Positions 1 to 12,091 of a stretch of 64,000 nt of DNA are shown here, in pieces. Numbering within the stretch: the first letter of the stretch is position 1; every line of letters starts with the position of its first letter. The notes beneath the pieces were generated by a model. The model made no database searches. It had not been told where the DNA came from and was given only the letters and a program-made list of their open reading frames with translations. Position numbers and translations under genes: made by a program. Source of the DNA: Anisakis pegreffii (Eukaryota > Nematoda > Chromadorea > Rhabditida > Anisakidae); NCBI GenBank assembly GCA_035041965.1, contig JAPYMA010002068.1, positions 36,489 to 100,488 of the forward strand, read 5' to 3'.

Positions 1-1734
1 TTAGTGCTCGTTCAAAACTTTCAACAACTGAATGCAACTGGCTTCCGAAAGATCTTAAAGAAGCATGATAAACTGATGATGAATGAACGTGGTCTTGATT
101 GGCGTATCAATAAAGTGGAAAAGTCGTCATTCTTCTTGAATCGTGAAATCGAAACTCTTATCAGCAGTGTTGAGACGAATGTGATCAATGATCTAGAAGA
201 TGGTAATCGCCAAGCCGGAATGAAACGTCTCAAAGTACCGCCGTTAAGTGAAAAACAACATGCTACAACTACTTTCTCATTAGGACTCTTTCTGGGAGCA
301 TTTATTGTACTTGCTATTGCTATACTATTGACTTGGTTCAGTGTGGATGTCCGCCCAAGTGAACCTAAATGGGTGGCAGTGCGGTTATTCCGTGGTCTTA
401 TTCTTTTCTTCATGTCTGTTTGGCTATGTGGTTTGAACATGTATGGTTGGGCAGCAGCTGGTGTTAATCATGTGCTAATATTCGAAGTTGATCCTCGTAA
501 TCATCTTACTTACCAGACATTAATGCAGATCTCGTCGTTCATGTGTATGTTGTGGGCTATTGGTGTATTGGGATATTTATATGCACACCTCATCAATCTA
601 CCACCATTCCTTTTTCCAATGCTCTTAATGATTGTTTGCGTATTCATTCTGTTCAATCCACTTAAGAAGCCTGATAAAATATTCCGACGAAATAGTCGCT
701 TCTGGCTTCTGAAACACTGCTTCAATTGTTTCTCAGCGCCTCTTCATTTCGTCACATTTCCGGACTTTTGGCTTGGCGATCAGATGAATTCATTAACGAC
801 TAGTTTTCTTGATTTACAATACTTTGTGTGCTTCTATGCGACTGAAATTGATTATTCGGGATGGACGATGACCGTACGTACGATCAATTTGACATCAGAT
901 GAAGCAGTGCCGTGGGGTTATGTTGATATAAATACAGGCCGTGATATGTGTACAAGCGCTTCTGGTGTTCGTGCGCTGGTTAGTATCATACCGGCTACTG
1001 TTCGTTTCATGCAGTGTTTACGTCGTTTTCGTGACACGCATCGTGCTCATCCACATTTGGTTAATGCCGGAAAGTATTTTACCACCTATTTAGTGATCAT
1101 TTTCAAGTCGCTTAATCACTGGGCTGAAAAAGGTGATCCATCAGCCACAAGTATATTCTTCTATCTTTGGATTGCAGCCTACATCATCAGTTTTACCTAT
1201 ACATTTCTATGGGATGTGTTCATGGATTGGGGTCTCATTGATCCACGTGCTCCAAAGGATTCACCTTTTCTTCGCGAAGAGATGATATACGGTAGTAAGT
1301 GGTATTATTACGCGGCCATCGTACAAGACTTTGTGCTCAGACTATCGTGGGTGTTGAATGTCTCGTTGGGTGAGGCATGGACATTAGATTCCGATTTATT
1401 GACGTGTATAACAGCACCGTTAGAGATATTCAGACGGTTCATTTGGAACTATTTCCGGCTCGAAAATGAGCACGTTAACAATTGCGGTCAGTTTCGTGCT
1501 GTACGCGATATATCCGTGAAACCGATCAAGAAAGGTGATCTTGAATCATTATTGTGCAAAATGGACCAGCAAGATGGTGTTACGCATCGAGGCCAAGATC
1601 TCAGAGATCGCGTTAAGAAGCAGAAGAAAGCCGCTAAAAGTAAACGTCAAATTCTCAAAAAAACACTCATACCACGAATAGCCTTATCAACCAATCCAAA
1701 CAATTCTTCTGTTACGCTTGAATCAAAGCACTGA
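1..1734 (+). CDS. XPR1-type phosphate exporter, SPX end plus EXS domain (5' partial)
   Basis: The frame is open from base 1 to the TGA at 1732-1734, so the gene starts left of the window and 577 C-terminal residues are seen. The first residues contain FRKILKKHDK, the Lys-rich helix at the end of SPX domains that binds inositol pyrophosphates. Hydrophobic helices follow at about residues 92-115 and 128-150 and then an EXS domain: SRFWLLK, FPDFWLGDQMNSL, HPHLVNAGKY, DWGLIDP, and near the C terminus FRRFIWNYFRLENEHVNNCG then FRAVRDISV. These are hallmark XPR1/SYG1/PHO1 motifs, and the family exports inorganic phosphate across the plasma membrane. The tail is basic (KKQKKAAKSKR). The 1.73 kb seen has no intron, unlike other genes in this window. 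Family assignment is very secure; whether it is the functional locus or a retrocopy needs the 5' part. Confidence 0.95.
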   Translation, partial: LVLVQNFQQLNATGFRKILKKHDKLMMNERGLDWRINKVEKSSFFLNREIETLISSVETNVINDLEDGNRQAGMKRLKVPPLSEKQHATTTFSLGLFLGAFIVLAIAILLTWFSVDVRPSEPKWVAVRLFRGLILFFMSVWLCGLNMYGWAAAGVNHVLIFEVDPRNHLTYQTLMQISSFMCMLWAIGVLGYLYAHLINLPPFLFPMLLMIVCVFILFNPLKKPDKIFRRNSRFWLLKHCFNCFSAPLHFVTFPDFWLGDQMNSLTTSFLDLQYFVCFYATEIDYSGWTMTVRTINLTSDEAVPWGYVDINTGRDMCTSASGVRALVSIIPATVRFMQCLRRFRDTHRAHPHLVNAGKYFTTYLVIIFKSLNHWAEKGDPSATSIFFYLWIAAYIISFTYTFLWDVFMDWGLIDPRAPKDSPFLREEMIYGSKWYYYAAIVQDFVLRLSWVLNVSLGEAWTLDSDLLTCITAPLEIFRRFIWNYFRLENEHVNNCGQFRAVRDISVKPIKKGDLESLLCKMDQQDGVTHRGQDLRDRVKKQKKAAKSKRQILKKTLIPRIALSTNPNNSSVTLESKH

Positions 1735-3732
1735 AAGCCATGTTCATCTCATTTGATGTGTATTTGGTATGTGGGCATTCGTAATATTTTACCAACAATT
1801 TGACTATTATCAGTTGAAGTCTTGAACAAACAATTAAACGATTTCAACGATCAGTTGAACGGATGAGTTCTTACTAGTTGAACTTTTTCAATAATAACCT
1901 AGGACACATTCCATATTTAAACGCGCATTTCAAGCTACTTTGTAGTTTCAGTCATCGAATGCCCAGATACTGATTACTTTCTCTTGACGTATAAGTTTAA
2001 ACGAAGCACTTGTTATTTTCTGATGATATGACGATATAACTATTAGTCATTCCGTAAAGTTGTCTGAAAGTTCTAGGAATTCAAATTTCGTTAAATTTTT
2101 TTCACCATATACACTCTCGTTGTAGTGTTCAAATTTCCATATCCATGCAGCGGTTAATTTTTTCTGGTTTAAACGGTCTCACAAATCCATATTCCACAAA
2201 TTTTCTGCACTCGTTTTGATCGCTGGATAATGAATTCAGCCAGTGAACCTTTTGATCAAAAGCTTACGCTAAAGTTATGTGTACGATGATTTGATACATT
2301 GAGGTTGACGAAAATAGTGCTCCGTATTTGTATTATAAACATTTTGTGGTTGAATATTGTAAATACGTATATATTTGCTGTGAATTTTTTTGTTGTTAGA
2401 TCATTCCGTTTCATAGAAATGCCTCACATTCCTTTATCGAACTTCAAGAATGAACGTAATAAGATGCTGAATACGAATATTGCTGTCTGATGTATGTGAA
2501 CGTACCGAGATTGTTTTATCATTAGTCCGTGCATTATCAGATTCCAGCCATTTTCAAGCTCACGAGAAATTTGATGTTGCTAGAATTATTATAGTTGCAT
2601 CGCATAATATTGTATAAATTATTGTCTTGAATGCGTTTGAATGAGTATGTCAGATGACATGTTTCAATATTGACAGTTATTATAAATTTAGTCATTCACT
2701 ACATTTGGTGTCGTAAGTATCGGATATTCATCATTTTAAGCGCTCTCTCAACTTTTGTGATTAGCTTCCTCCTAGTTCCTCATTCATTCACCCAAAAACC
2801 TTATTCTTATTTCGACTTCCCGTCGATTACGGATATTCCGATTCTTTATTTCGTAAGAGCTGTTGTTCACTTTTGTGATTGAGTCACGCGCACTAAGAGT
2901 AGAAATTGACGAAGGAATTCATTGGAATATGTACTCAGGATGCCAAAAGATCAAATAATTGGAAAATCGGGTTGGAGTCCCATTCACATTCATTTCTTCC
3001 AACCGCTTGTTCGGAAAATTCATTTCTTCAGAGCGATTGAATGATAACGAATAGAATATGAACAATGGTTTTCGGTAGATCAAAACATTGTTGCTTTAAT
3101 ACAGTTTTAAGCAGTACATTGTTTGTGCCTTATTATTCTTGAAAATGTAGTGGTATATTTATTGCTCTCAAAAGCTCATAAAAGCTCATATGGATCAGTT
3201 TCTGTATTGTGTCATAATAATGTTCTCTTATTAAGTTTTCCTGCTATTGTACTGATATATTATCATCCCTAATTTCTCAGATCTCAGATTCGTTTCTCAT
3301 TTAATCATGTTTGAAGATTTACGAAGTTGATGAAAGTTACACTTTCGAAAGAACGATTTTGAATTGATTTATTATTGAAAGACGATTGATGTAATGACGT
3401 TAAATGTTATGATGATTCATTTTTGTGCTCTCGCATGATGTCGTTCTACTTTCTCTGTTCACAGATTCTAGTATTGTACTGTTACTACTTATGAAAATTC
3501 TCTTCAATCATATGACCTATTTGGCTTTAATTCACGGAAGTTATACTGTTTATTTTCAAATTATTCATCTGTTTATGTTAACTTGAACTATTTTTTATGT
3601 TTTCACTTTTGATGTTCCCACTCGTTTCCAATTAGATGACGTTTGTTCGTGGACAAAAGAATTAGAATGAAAATGTTGAGAGTGAATCATGAGCGGTGTA
3701 TGCTTCTCGGAAGGATACATATCGTGTTGTAG
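1735..3732. other. Intergenic, no confident gene
   Basis: About 2 kb of AT-rich sequence between the XPR1 stop and the first methyltransferase exon. Only short hydrophobic ORFs occur (2299-2490, 2670-2882), with no recognisable domain and no matching splice context. The missing upstream exon(s) of the FAM173-like gene should lie here, but I could not find the glycine-rich SAM-binding motif in any plus-strand frame. Confidence 0.5.
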
Positions 3733-4308
3733 GTATTACAATGTGCTGCTATGGGATATGAAAGTGTAGGTCTTGAGTTGAATACCTTGCTCGTGTTGTA
3801 CTCGAAATATCAAGCACACCGCAAACATCTATCGCATTTGGCGAAATTTCATCGCAAAGATATTTTCAAAGCTGATCTGTCTCAGTATCAGTCGGCGGTG
3901 GTCTTTGGAGCCGAACTTTTGGTCAGTTGCATTGTTTTTCATTTCGTTCGGTCAGTCTGCATTCTTTTTCGAATTCCCATCAGATGATGAAATCTGATCT
4001 CTAATTTGTTCTAGTTCGAAATCCACACTGAGATAAAGTGAAAAACACGCTTCAACGCAGATCTGAAATATCACGGGAAGTGTGCACTTCGTTTTATTTT
4101 TTATTCATTTCAGATGGATGATTTAGTGCCAAAATTAGATGAAATGTTAACTGATTCGTATCTGATTGCATGCCGATTCCCGTTACCACCAAAAACTCGA
4201 TGGGTATTGATTTGTAAAATTGGTGATGGTATTGATTCGGTATGGTTGTATCGGAAATGCGATCATGTCGTTGCTAATGAAAGTGGTGTTAAAAATGCTC
4301 AATTTTAG
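3733..4308 (+). CDS. FAM173 / ATPSCKMT-like protein-lysine methyltransferase, 3' exons
   Basis: Two exons, 3733-3921 and 4114-4308, both in phase 0. Exon A follows an AG at 3731-3732 and reads VLQCAAMGYESVGLELN, then SKYQAHRK, FHRKDIFKADLSQYQ and VVFGAELL; its donor is GTCAGT. Exon B follows TTCATTTCAG and reads MDDLVPKLDEML, then IACRFPLPPKTRW, GDGIDSVWLY, ending at TAG 4306-4308. The order (acidic ExN strand, KDIFK, VVFG, CRFPLP, GxGIDxVW) is that of FAM173 proteins, mitochondrial methyltransferases acting on ATP synthase c-subunit or ANT lysines. The membrane anchor and the Gly-rich SAM loop should lie upstream and were not found, so the 5' end is missing or the copy is truncated. AATAAA lies at 4463-4468, about 155 bp after the stop. 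Confidence 0.75.
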
Positions 4309-4584
4309 GCTCGTTTCATTCATTCAAAAATTTTTAATCATATGCATTATCAGTAGTATACTATTATTGTTTATGTGGTTCGTATTTGTTCCGAACTATG
4401 CGTCATATTTACTGTCACTGATGATTATATTATCGTTCACATAATTCCACTAAGCACATCGCAATAAATGACTGTTGTGTCGTGCTCTCATAAGAAGTTA
4501 TATTCTCTATCCGAACGTACGGTAATGCGTTATATTATACATCGTTACTCTTTAGGAGTGCACGTGTCCTGTTTATTTCTACAG

Positions 4585-4681
4585 TGGGACGAAACATTTT
4601 GATGCTTCCGGTTTGATAATCGAATACGTTGATGGCATTGTTCCGGCGCTGGGAATGTTTGATTGGGTGGACACTTTTTGA
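4585..4681 (+). CDS. Orphan terminal-exon candidate
   Basis: After a good acceptor (TTTCTACAG, ending 4584) a frame encodes GTKHFDASGL, IIEYVDGIVPALG and MFDWVDTF, then stops at 4679-4681. It reads like protein rather than translated AT-rich noise, but I recognise no family. It lies about 275 bp beyond the FAM173-like stop and could be an alternative last exon of that gene, part of another gene, or chance. Confidence 0.25.
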
Positions 4682-5456
4682 AATTAACTGATCGCTCGTT
4701 AGTTAAGCGCTCAATTAGTGAGCAGATTGAATGTTCTATATGGAATGAAATAAAGCTAGAATAAAGAGATTTGCACACAGTGGGAACAAAATGATTCCAA
4801 AAAAACTGGAAAGTATGTCTGATGTATCGTAGACGAATGGGAGAATTATCAGACAAACAGAACAAATGCTGAAAATTTCGAATTGATGGTGAGACGTTGG
4901 ATTGTTGTGGAAGAGATTACAAAGTGAATCAGCTAAACACAACCTAAAATACCATGGTGTTCTGTGAGTACCAATCGCACATCACTACGATAGGTACTGA
5001 TCGAATGCCATGCGTGACGGATTTCTTCAACATAATTGCCATGGTAGATCTCCAGCTCTAATTAAACCTCAAATCATTTTCAAGTCGAATCCCCACTATG
5101 CACCAATGTAAATTTCAAGTGCAAATTCAGTTATGAGAAGTAATAACTCATTGTGAGCCATTTATTGAGCATGGACGATAACGGTTAATTTCAAGCTTTA
5201 AGCACAGAATTCAGACTATTCGTTGCGCAAAAACCTAATCCCAGAATGTCACCTTTCCAGCGTCTTTATGAACATAGCGTAACATCAAGAGTGCTTGTAG
5301 CTGAAATCGTTGTGCAAATCTTTCTCTTAATCAAACCAAGAATTTCGGGAATCACAGAATGATGATCGTTGAGAAATCGTGTAACCGTTCTTAAGTAATA
5401 AAATCTTGAGAGCGTGATTTCTCACATGTAACTGTTTTCAACCTTTCAGACTGTAG

Positions 5457-6361
5457 TTTGAAGCTGCTTGCATTTTTAGAACCGAACCAAACAAAGGGAT
5501 TAATGAACTCAATGCATTTGACATCGTTGTGTTCGATCCTCTGCTTGAATCAACCTTCGATAAGAACGAGAGCCACATACTATCAGCCGTCAAAAAGATG
5601 GCCTCCTCGATTCGTTAGGTTGGTAAAATTGACATCTTCTGCAGTGATTATCATTTGAAGTTAGGGTTAATTTGAAAATCTCTCCAGTCGAATTCAGCAC
5701 TCTAAGAACGTTGTATTCGGAGTGAATAATATTCTGCATTGAAGTGCAATATGACCACGATTCAAGACCACAGTTTAGCCCAAGAGTTTCGTCATAGAGA
5801 AAGAAATTAAAAAAAGAACACCAAAGAGGAGCGCTCGGTGCTAATGAGCACTTACTGTCATGCTACAAACATAGAGCAGTTCGGGACTTTCCTCGATTGT
5901 CGCGGAATTTTGCGAGGGTTTCTCATTGATGAATGAACCATTTTTACCTGATGCTTCAAAATTGGAAAAAAGAGATCTTTCACATTACCCTAATGGGCAT
6001 GAGCATTTGTGCGAATATTGAAAAATTCCATAAATTTGATTGCAAGTAAACGGAATTAAGCATTGCTCGTACGTTTACTAAAATCAGATGTAATTCACTG
6101 AAAGGAATGTATTCAGCGAAGCGGAATTCGGATGTTTCATAGTTATGGATTGTTCATTTCATTCACTGTTTATTCGAATTTGAAATTTACTTTCATTCGG
6201 AAATGGCAAACATTGATCTCGTGGAATGCCTTTAGTATTTGCGGCCCTTTTGTCCCAATATTTGCGCAGTTCGTCACCTCAGCTAAACAGTCTATCGGTC
6301 TGAATATAAGTTCACGCGAACAACTCGGATCTGTGTTTGCGAACAATGCTACATGTAGGAT
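5457..6361 (+). CDS. Exon pair, possibly the C-terminal part of a PRMT9-like arginine methyltransferase
   Basis: Exon A (about 5457-5613, after ...TGTAG) encodes FEAACIFRTEPNKGINEL followed by NAFDIVVFDPLLESTF and SHILSAVKKMASSIR before a stop or splice site. Exon B (about 6230-6361) encodes ICGPFVPIFAQFVTSAK, then QSIGLNISSREQLGSVFA. Joined, this resembles the second, degenerate methyltransferase-like region of PRMT9 (a hydrophobic 'I-I-x-D/E' strand, then a GG-x-P-x-Y/F strand, then LGLNI), as I remember the family. The A-to-B splice phase is not resolved, no SAM-binding exon was found upstream, and the identification is tentative. A pseudogene fragment is equally possible. Confidence 0.3.
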
Positions 6362-6769
6362 TTCGAGCAGGAAGATTACCATAATTCAATTTTGGTTCTT
6401 TGTGAACACATCTGAATAAATGTTTATGCAATTTGTGTTTATAAGAAAATGTTTTCATGATGAAAAGCAATGAAAGCGCATTTCAACGATACAATTGCAT
6501 TCATTCAGTAAATCAAATCGAACAATGCTGGATTGTTTGCATGTGAACATTTCAGCAATTGTTCATTTGATTGAGTATACATTTCCCAGAAACTGTTCAA
6601 ATTGACAGTAATTTTTATGGATGTTATTTAGCAGAATATTGAATGAACAATCCAAAATCATTTTGCATCAGTTTATATGATATGCTGCAAATCACTATAG
6701 AGCTGTTGAAGACTTCATGCAGAGCATCTGTTCAAATGATCATAAAATATCAGTCAGTTATAATTTCAG

Positions 6770-6945
6770 ACGTTTTATGCTACGATATCCACAAGGCTAT
6801 CTTTATATTGCACTCGGAATTTGCTCAACCGGAATGGTATTTCCGGTATTTATTTGGATGTACAAAGCGTTCACGATGAATAAAGATGAATTCATTGACT
6901 ATCGCAACCAGTATAATGCGGTTGTGCTAGATCGACAAAAATACG
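6770..6945 (+). CDS. Exon for a small single-pass membrane protein (SMIM20/MITRAC7-like?)
   Basis: The exon starts after AATTTCAG (ending 6769) and ends at a GTATTT donor (6946). It encodes MLRYPQGYLYIALG, then a hydrophobic helix (ICSTGMVFPVFIWMYKAF), then a charged tail (MNKDEFIDYRNQYNAVV, LDRQKYG). One membrane helix near the N terminus followed by an E-x-Y-x2-x-Q type segment resembles SMIM20/MITRAC7, a cytochrome oxidase assembly factor of the inner mitochondrial membrane, but identity is low by eye. No partner exon was located downstream. Confidence 0.35.
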
Positions 6946-8582
6946 GTATTTGTTCAGTGGAGCTTTTTTGAAACTCTCAGAGAGAACTGTTGAAAAACTG
7001 TCGGTCACTAAGTGATGTCAAGTAATCTGCAAGGGACTACCGCTTGAACGTTATGAAAAAATTCGAGCCAGAGGCACTGAAAATTAATCGCAGCCTCCTC
7101 ATCCTTAGATTCAGGGTTAGGCTACGGTTGCATTTATGATGAAACCTCTCCAAACCGCAAGAAACTGGTGAAAGTAAGAGAATATTTTATCTACAACCAT
7201 CTGAACATTTCAATGTACAGACTTTTAATTCGATTGATCGACCCAATCAAATGCCATCATGTATAGCATTGTCATTATATCGAACTTTCCAGTGCATGAG
7301 TGACGTTCTGAAGGTGTTTTGGTGACGAATGAAATTTTCAGGACGACAATTGGCGTTCCCGTTCTTTTTTCCTTCGAAAGGGATAAATGTTGAGAAGAAA
7401 GATATCGATTAAACGTAATCCAGAGATTATCTGTATTTTGTAGTACCGCATAGTTTACGTGCATAAATTTATACGGAATCGAATGTTTCAGTGGTGATAT
7501 CGCCGTGAATGCGTCGAATGAAATTGACTGTTTCCGTTATTTATTTGATAATACTGCGCAGTTTTCAAATAAAACATTTTTGATCAAATGTTTCGTATAC
7601 TAATGGTCTATGTAAGCTGATGGATGAAGCAAGATAATTTGACAAAAATTCAAACGATTATTGTATGAGACAGTGCTCGAGCGGTGCCAATTACTATAAT
7701 ACGTAAGCCTTTCCACTTTATTTTTCAATAGATTTCGATGATATCGTTCATTTAGTTTCATTTCAAAGAGTTTTTTCCTGTCATTTTGTGACGTGCTTTT
7801 TCATTTACCGATGATTTCATTAATAAAGTTCGAAAATTTCACTCGATTCCTTCACTCAGTGGTTGCCACAGCGAACTTTTCCCTTCCAATCCGTAAGGTC
7901 TGTTGCATCATGTGCTATTATCGCAACCGCCTTCATTCTTCTTTCTTTACGCATCTAATCGACTTCGTTTGATCGGCATCCCGTTCGTCATTTTCAATTT
8001 CAGCATCGTCTTAGCAACATATTCATCTTCGTCCCCGTACACGTACCAATGCCAGTTTGAATTTCATCCCCTTAAATTGTCCCTTAATCTTGTCACTCGA
8101 TCAAACCCTCTGATAAAAGCATTCCCGACCTTGTGCGTCTTCATCACCTCCAATAAGAGTGGTTGCGTTTTCACGCTTCCGGTTCATGTATCATGCCCGA
8201 TTTCAGCAGCATTTTGTATGTCATATCCTTTACTTCCGCATCCAGCGTTTTGACACCATCAACAGTCATTCATAAATAGCAAGAAACTCGATATGATCGC
8301 GTCCTCGGATCCAAATAACTGCTGTATTGTTTCAAAAACATTATTTATAGTGTCTTTTCCATCGTTTGCTCAAATAAACTGTTGAACCGAGGTTTTTTTT
8401 TGGAAAGATTCGTATTGTTATTTATGGATGTATGTTGAAATAATGGGAGGATAGAATGGCACGTCTGAGAGATCTTTCAACACCATGTGATCTATTGCCC
8501 CCTCCCATGGGCATTATCTTCTTGTTTAAGCTTATCATCCACATGCATGCATCTACACGCACTGAACTCGATACATTCATGA

Positions 8583-8586
<4 letters not shown>
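6946..8586. other. Gene-poor stretch
   Basis: No exon with convincing frame and splice signals was found on either strand. The longest ORF (plus strand, 7903-8253, 116 codons) is Ser/Phe/Leu-rich and matches the pyrimidine-rich composition of the strand at 7870-8280 rather than a known protein. Confidence 0.5.

Positions 8587-8679
<93 letters not shown>
8587..8679. repeat. (TA)n microsatellite, about 93 bp
   Basis: An uninterrupted TA dinucleotide run. It generates artefactual Ile-Tyr ORFs on both strands. It is the longest of three TA tracts in the window. Confidence 0.99.
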
Positions 8680-8681
<2 letters not shown>

Positions 8682-11600
8682 TTCAATGCTTATATCCATT
8701 CTTTCTTTCGAGACATGCCAACGCAGCGGACATATCGAGCAGTCAAATAACCAACTCACATCCATCTTGACATTTATGAGCAAATAACCGAATGAGAACT
8801 ACTCATTCAGATATCCAAAAGCTATCATTTTCGTTATTCTCATTTCATGACCGCTAAGAATTATCACGTATGCATTCACCAGATGGCCAAAAACTGCATT
8901 CTTTCAGCACACAACTCCCATAGGAATGAATGATCGCTTCAAATACCTAAATGCTTCTGGTGCAGATAAGTGCATTCTTGAGCATATCGTCTGTCGTCAT
9001 GAGCACCTATACCAACTGCTGAAAGGATGTCGTTGCAAAGCCTTCCTTTCACGTATTAGATTCCATTCGATTCGGATTCAATGAAGTGAAAAAGTATTTT
9101 TGATAAGCATGTTCATTACAAAGCAAAAATAAACAAGGATTTTATGATTTATAGCAATTCGTTGTTAATTCGTTCCCTTGCAGATGCGTCAGTTCGTTCG
9201 ATTGCAAACGTTCAACTGACCGTTTCCCATTCTATTACGATTTCGTTTCACCAGGATAAACTTGACCCAAATTTGTTGGTTTCGTCGCTCTGTTTTGCAT
9301 ATTGTTCTGAATTAAAATTATCAATCTATGCATATTCAGAGAAATGGTTTCGGTGCATTCATATTCGGTTGTACAAAAGTTTGATGGATCCTAGGGAGCA
9401 ACATTTGAATGAAATTTTTAAAAAGTAACAAGATTAAACTGATTTAAGTGACTTAGGTGAATGCATCTGTTGGTTGTTGCAGTCAGCTGCTCAACAACAT
9501 TTGTTCGCGTGAACATGTGGGTATGAGTTTGTTGGTGCATTGTGAGATGCCACACGTTTTGTTGCAATAAACTGCAACACGATCCCCTCGCCTTATCTCA
9601 TTCGATCTTTTTTATCGAATCCTTATCCTCACAACCTAAAAACTATCGAATATCGAAATGCTTCTCTAATTCGCGTGATTTGTATTTTTTTTCATTCGCA
9701 TTTCCGCATAAAAGTTTCTCTTTTGCAATGGTGATAACGAGTCGAAGTGAAAGTACTATTGATGCTTGATTGCGGTTGTTTGAATCGCAAATTTATTCTG
9801 GGCAAGAAGGAAAATTCGTAGAGTGAGGCGAGCCGGAGTTCTCAATTGCAGACGATCAACTGTAAGAGATGGAAAAACAAAAAGCCTTTAGAGAGCTTTC
9901 TTTCTGATTGTCGTCAAGAATTTGAGATGAAAACATCCTGTTGACCAAAACCTACCACTTAGTGTGTGCATCTGCTAAATTTGTAAAAATGCTGGAAATG
10001 AGCTGGAGCCGACTGCTTTCACTTGGAATTGTAAATATGTGTTTTTTAAATTCAATTTTACGTCTTGCGAATTCATCGCAATATAATGAGCCGTTCTGCT
10101 GGAATATGTGTAACGAGATTTGTTCGTTTTGCATTCGCCAACATTCTCAAGAAACCAGCTTACAAGTCCATTGAATTAGCTTTGCGATGCTCCAATTGAT
10201 TTCTTTGCATGATTATGGTTGTATTCACTAATAGTAAGTTCTTTCAGCAGATATCGTCAACTGCGTTCACGTCCAGAAAATGCGTGAGATAAAACTGTTT
10301 GGTAATCTAGTTTTTTAAAGATTGCTATAGTTTTTTTGTAGCGTCCTCGAAATCCATTGAAGTTATTCATCATGGATTGTTAGTCATTCGAATCAAGGAA
10401 AGGGAAGTTGAGAGAACAATTAATAACAGTTTTTTCGATTTATTATTCGGGATGATATTGTGGAACATCGGTGAATGATTTACATTTTATGTCCTCACCA
10501 GGACAGTTTCCACTTGGTTTAGGTTAATGGTTGTAAGATTGAACATCTTTTATCTGGCTATTCACATGATCATATCTACAGAGAAGACGACCATCATGGA
10601 TATCTTAAATACCGACGATTCTGGTTGATTTTGCTTGGAAGCCACTCCGTGAAAATTTCGGTTCAAAATATTGCGCTTCGAGTTGGTGCAAAACGCTCGA
10701 AATTTTCAGCACACCGATGAATTGAGCGTTCCTCCTTGTTGATTGATCTTACAACTTTTCTGCCCCCAATTTTGGAGCATCAGATAAAAACGATTCAATC
10801 GTCCTAGGAAAACATCGCAGAAAAGTTTGTAGCAACGGAACCACAACCGAATTGTGCGAGCTCCTTAAAGCCAGTACCGCGGTAAGTGCTTATTGCCACC
10901 GCGCGATTCACTTCGTTGTTCGTTTTTTGCAGGATTTTCCTCTCCAATTTTGGTTTACGATGCAAAATTGATTCAAATCTGTCAGAAGAACATTTTTAAT
11001 AAAATTTGAGCCAAAAATTGATATTTTACGTATGGATTTTTGCAAATTGAATCTGTCAACAGCACTCTAACTTTGGAATGATTTTTTAAACAGCGCATGC
11101 TATCAATGATTATAAGCAGTTGATTCCCAATTAGACAAAGGATGCAGCTAACGTATTGCACATTGTTTTTTGAATTGAACATTCCCCTGATGGTTTACAC
11201 AATATATTAATTTGGGTAATATTCACCTTTAGCGGGTCGTTAAACGATTCGAGAACACTACATGTGGATCTCAGTGAGCGGGAGCTCAGACTGCAATAAT
11301 TTTGGCTAAAATTTTGCACGGGTAGATTTTCTGACGAACTTGAATCATTTCTGCTTTGTAAACCAAAAATCGGAAGAAAAGTTTCGAAAAAGAACGAACA
11401 ATAAGGAAGAACGCTGCTCGAGAGGTGGTTCGCTTGCTGAAAACTTTTGCGACGAGTTTTTCTCCGGTGGACGAAATCATTTTTACTTGCTGCTTTAAAA
11501 TTCGGAAAAGTCGAGCAACAATGAGAAACGGTCAGTTTGTTGTTATTGTTTGAATGTTCGAATACTTTGCGCCATCTACACCTTCAGTGTTCAGATTGAA

Positions 11601-12091
11601 ATTTCGCTCGGAATAGTTTTTAAGCAAGATGAAACACTATCGGCCGATATCCCAGAGATCGAAGGAAAGAAGTCGAATCACTCTCCTTCTTATATGAGAT
11701 ACTTTGTTACATCCATTAGTGCATATAAATTGTCGCTGTGATATAAAGTCCAAAAAGCGCCACTGGATAGAGAGTCTCAAAGGATGCGTTATATCCAGCA
11801 ATGATTACCCCATTTGTAACTATAGATGATCCGTCTGTATGTTATCTTAAAGGCATGCCTACGTTTGCGTTCCTTACAATACGATTTATTTATTTCAGCT
11901 TTCCTTTGCATTATTCCATCGAACACTTCTTTCTGTCCGAATATCATTCAAAAAAACTTCTCGAATGATGACGACAAATTTTTATTCCGCAGTATTTTTG
12001 AGATCGTAAAGTTCAAATTGTTCTACATATCCAAAATAGTGATGATTCTGTTCCACATTTCTTTCATTTTTTAAACGGTTCCATTTCGCCT
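8680..12091. other. Gene-poor stretch
   Basis: AT-rich sequence with scattered short ORFs (for example plus 9144-9428 and 9941-10174) that lack domains, signal peptides or splice context. I see no RNA gene or clear mobile element here. Confidence 0.45.

Noticed and set aside
7903..8253. 116-codon plus-strand ORF
   Set aside because: Composition follows a pyrimidine-rich tract; no domain, no splice context.
8456..8783. Ile-Tyr repeat ORFs on both strands
   Set aside because: Produced by the TA microsatellite; no protein signal outside the repeat.
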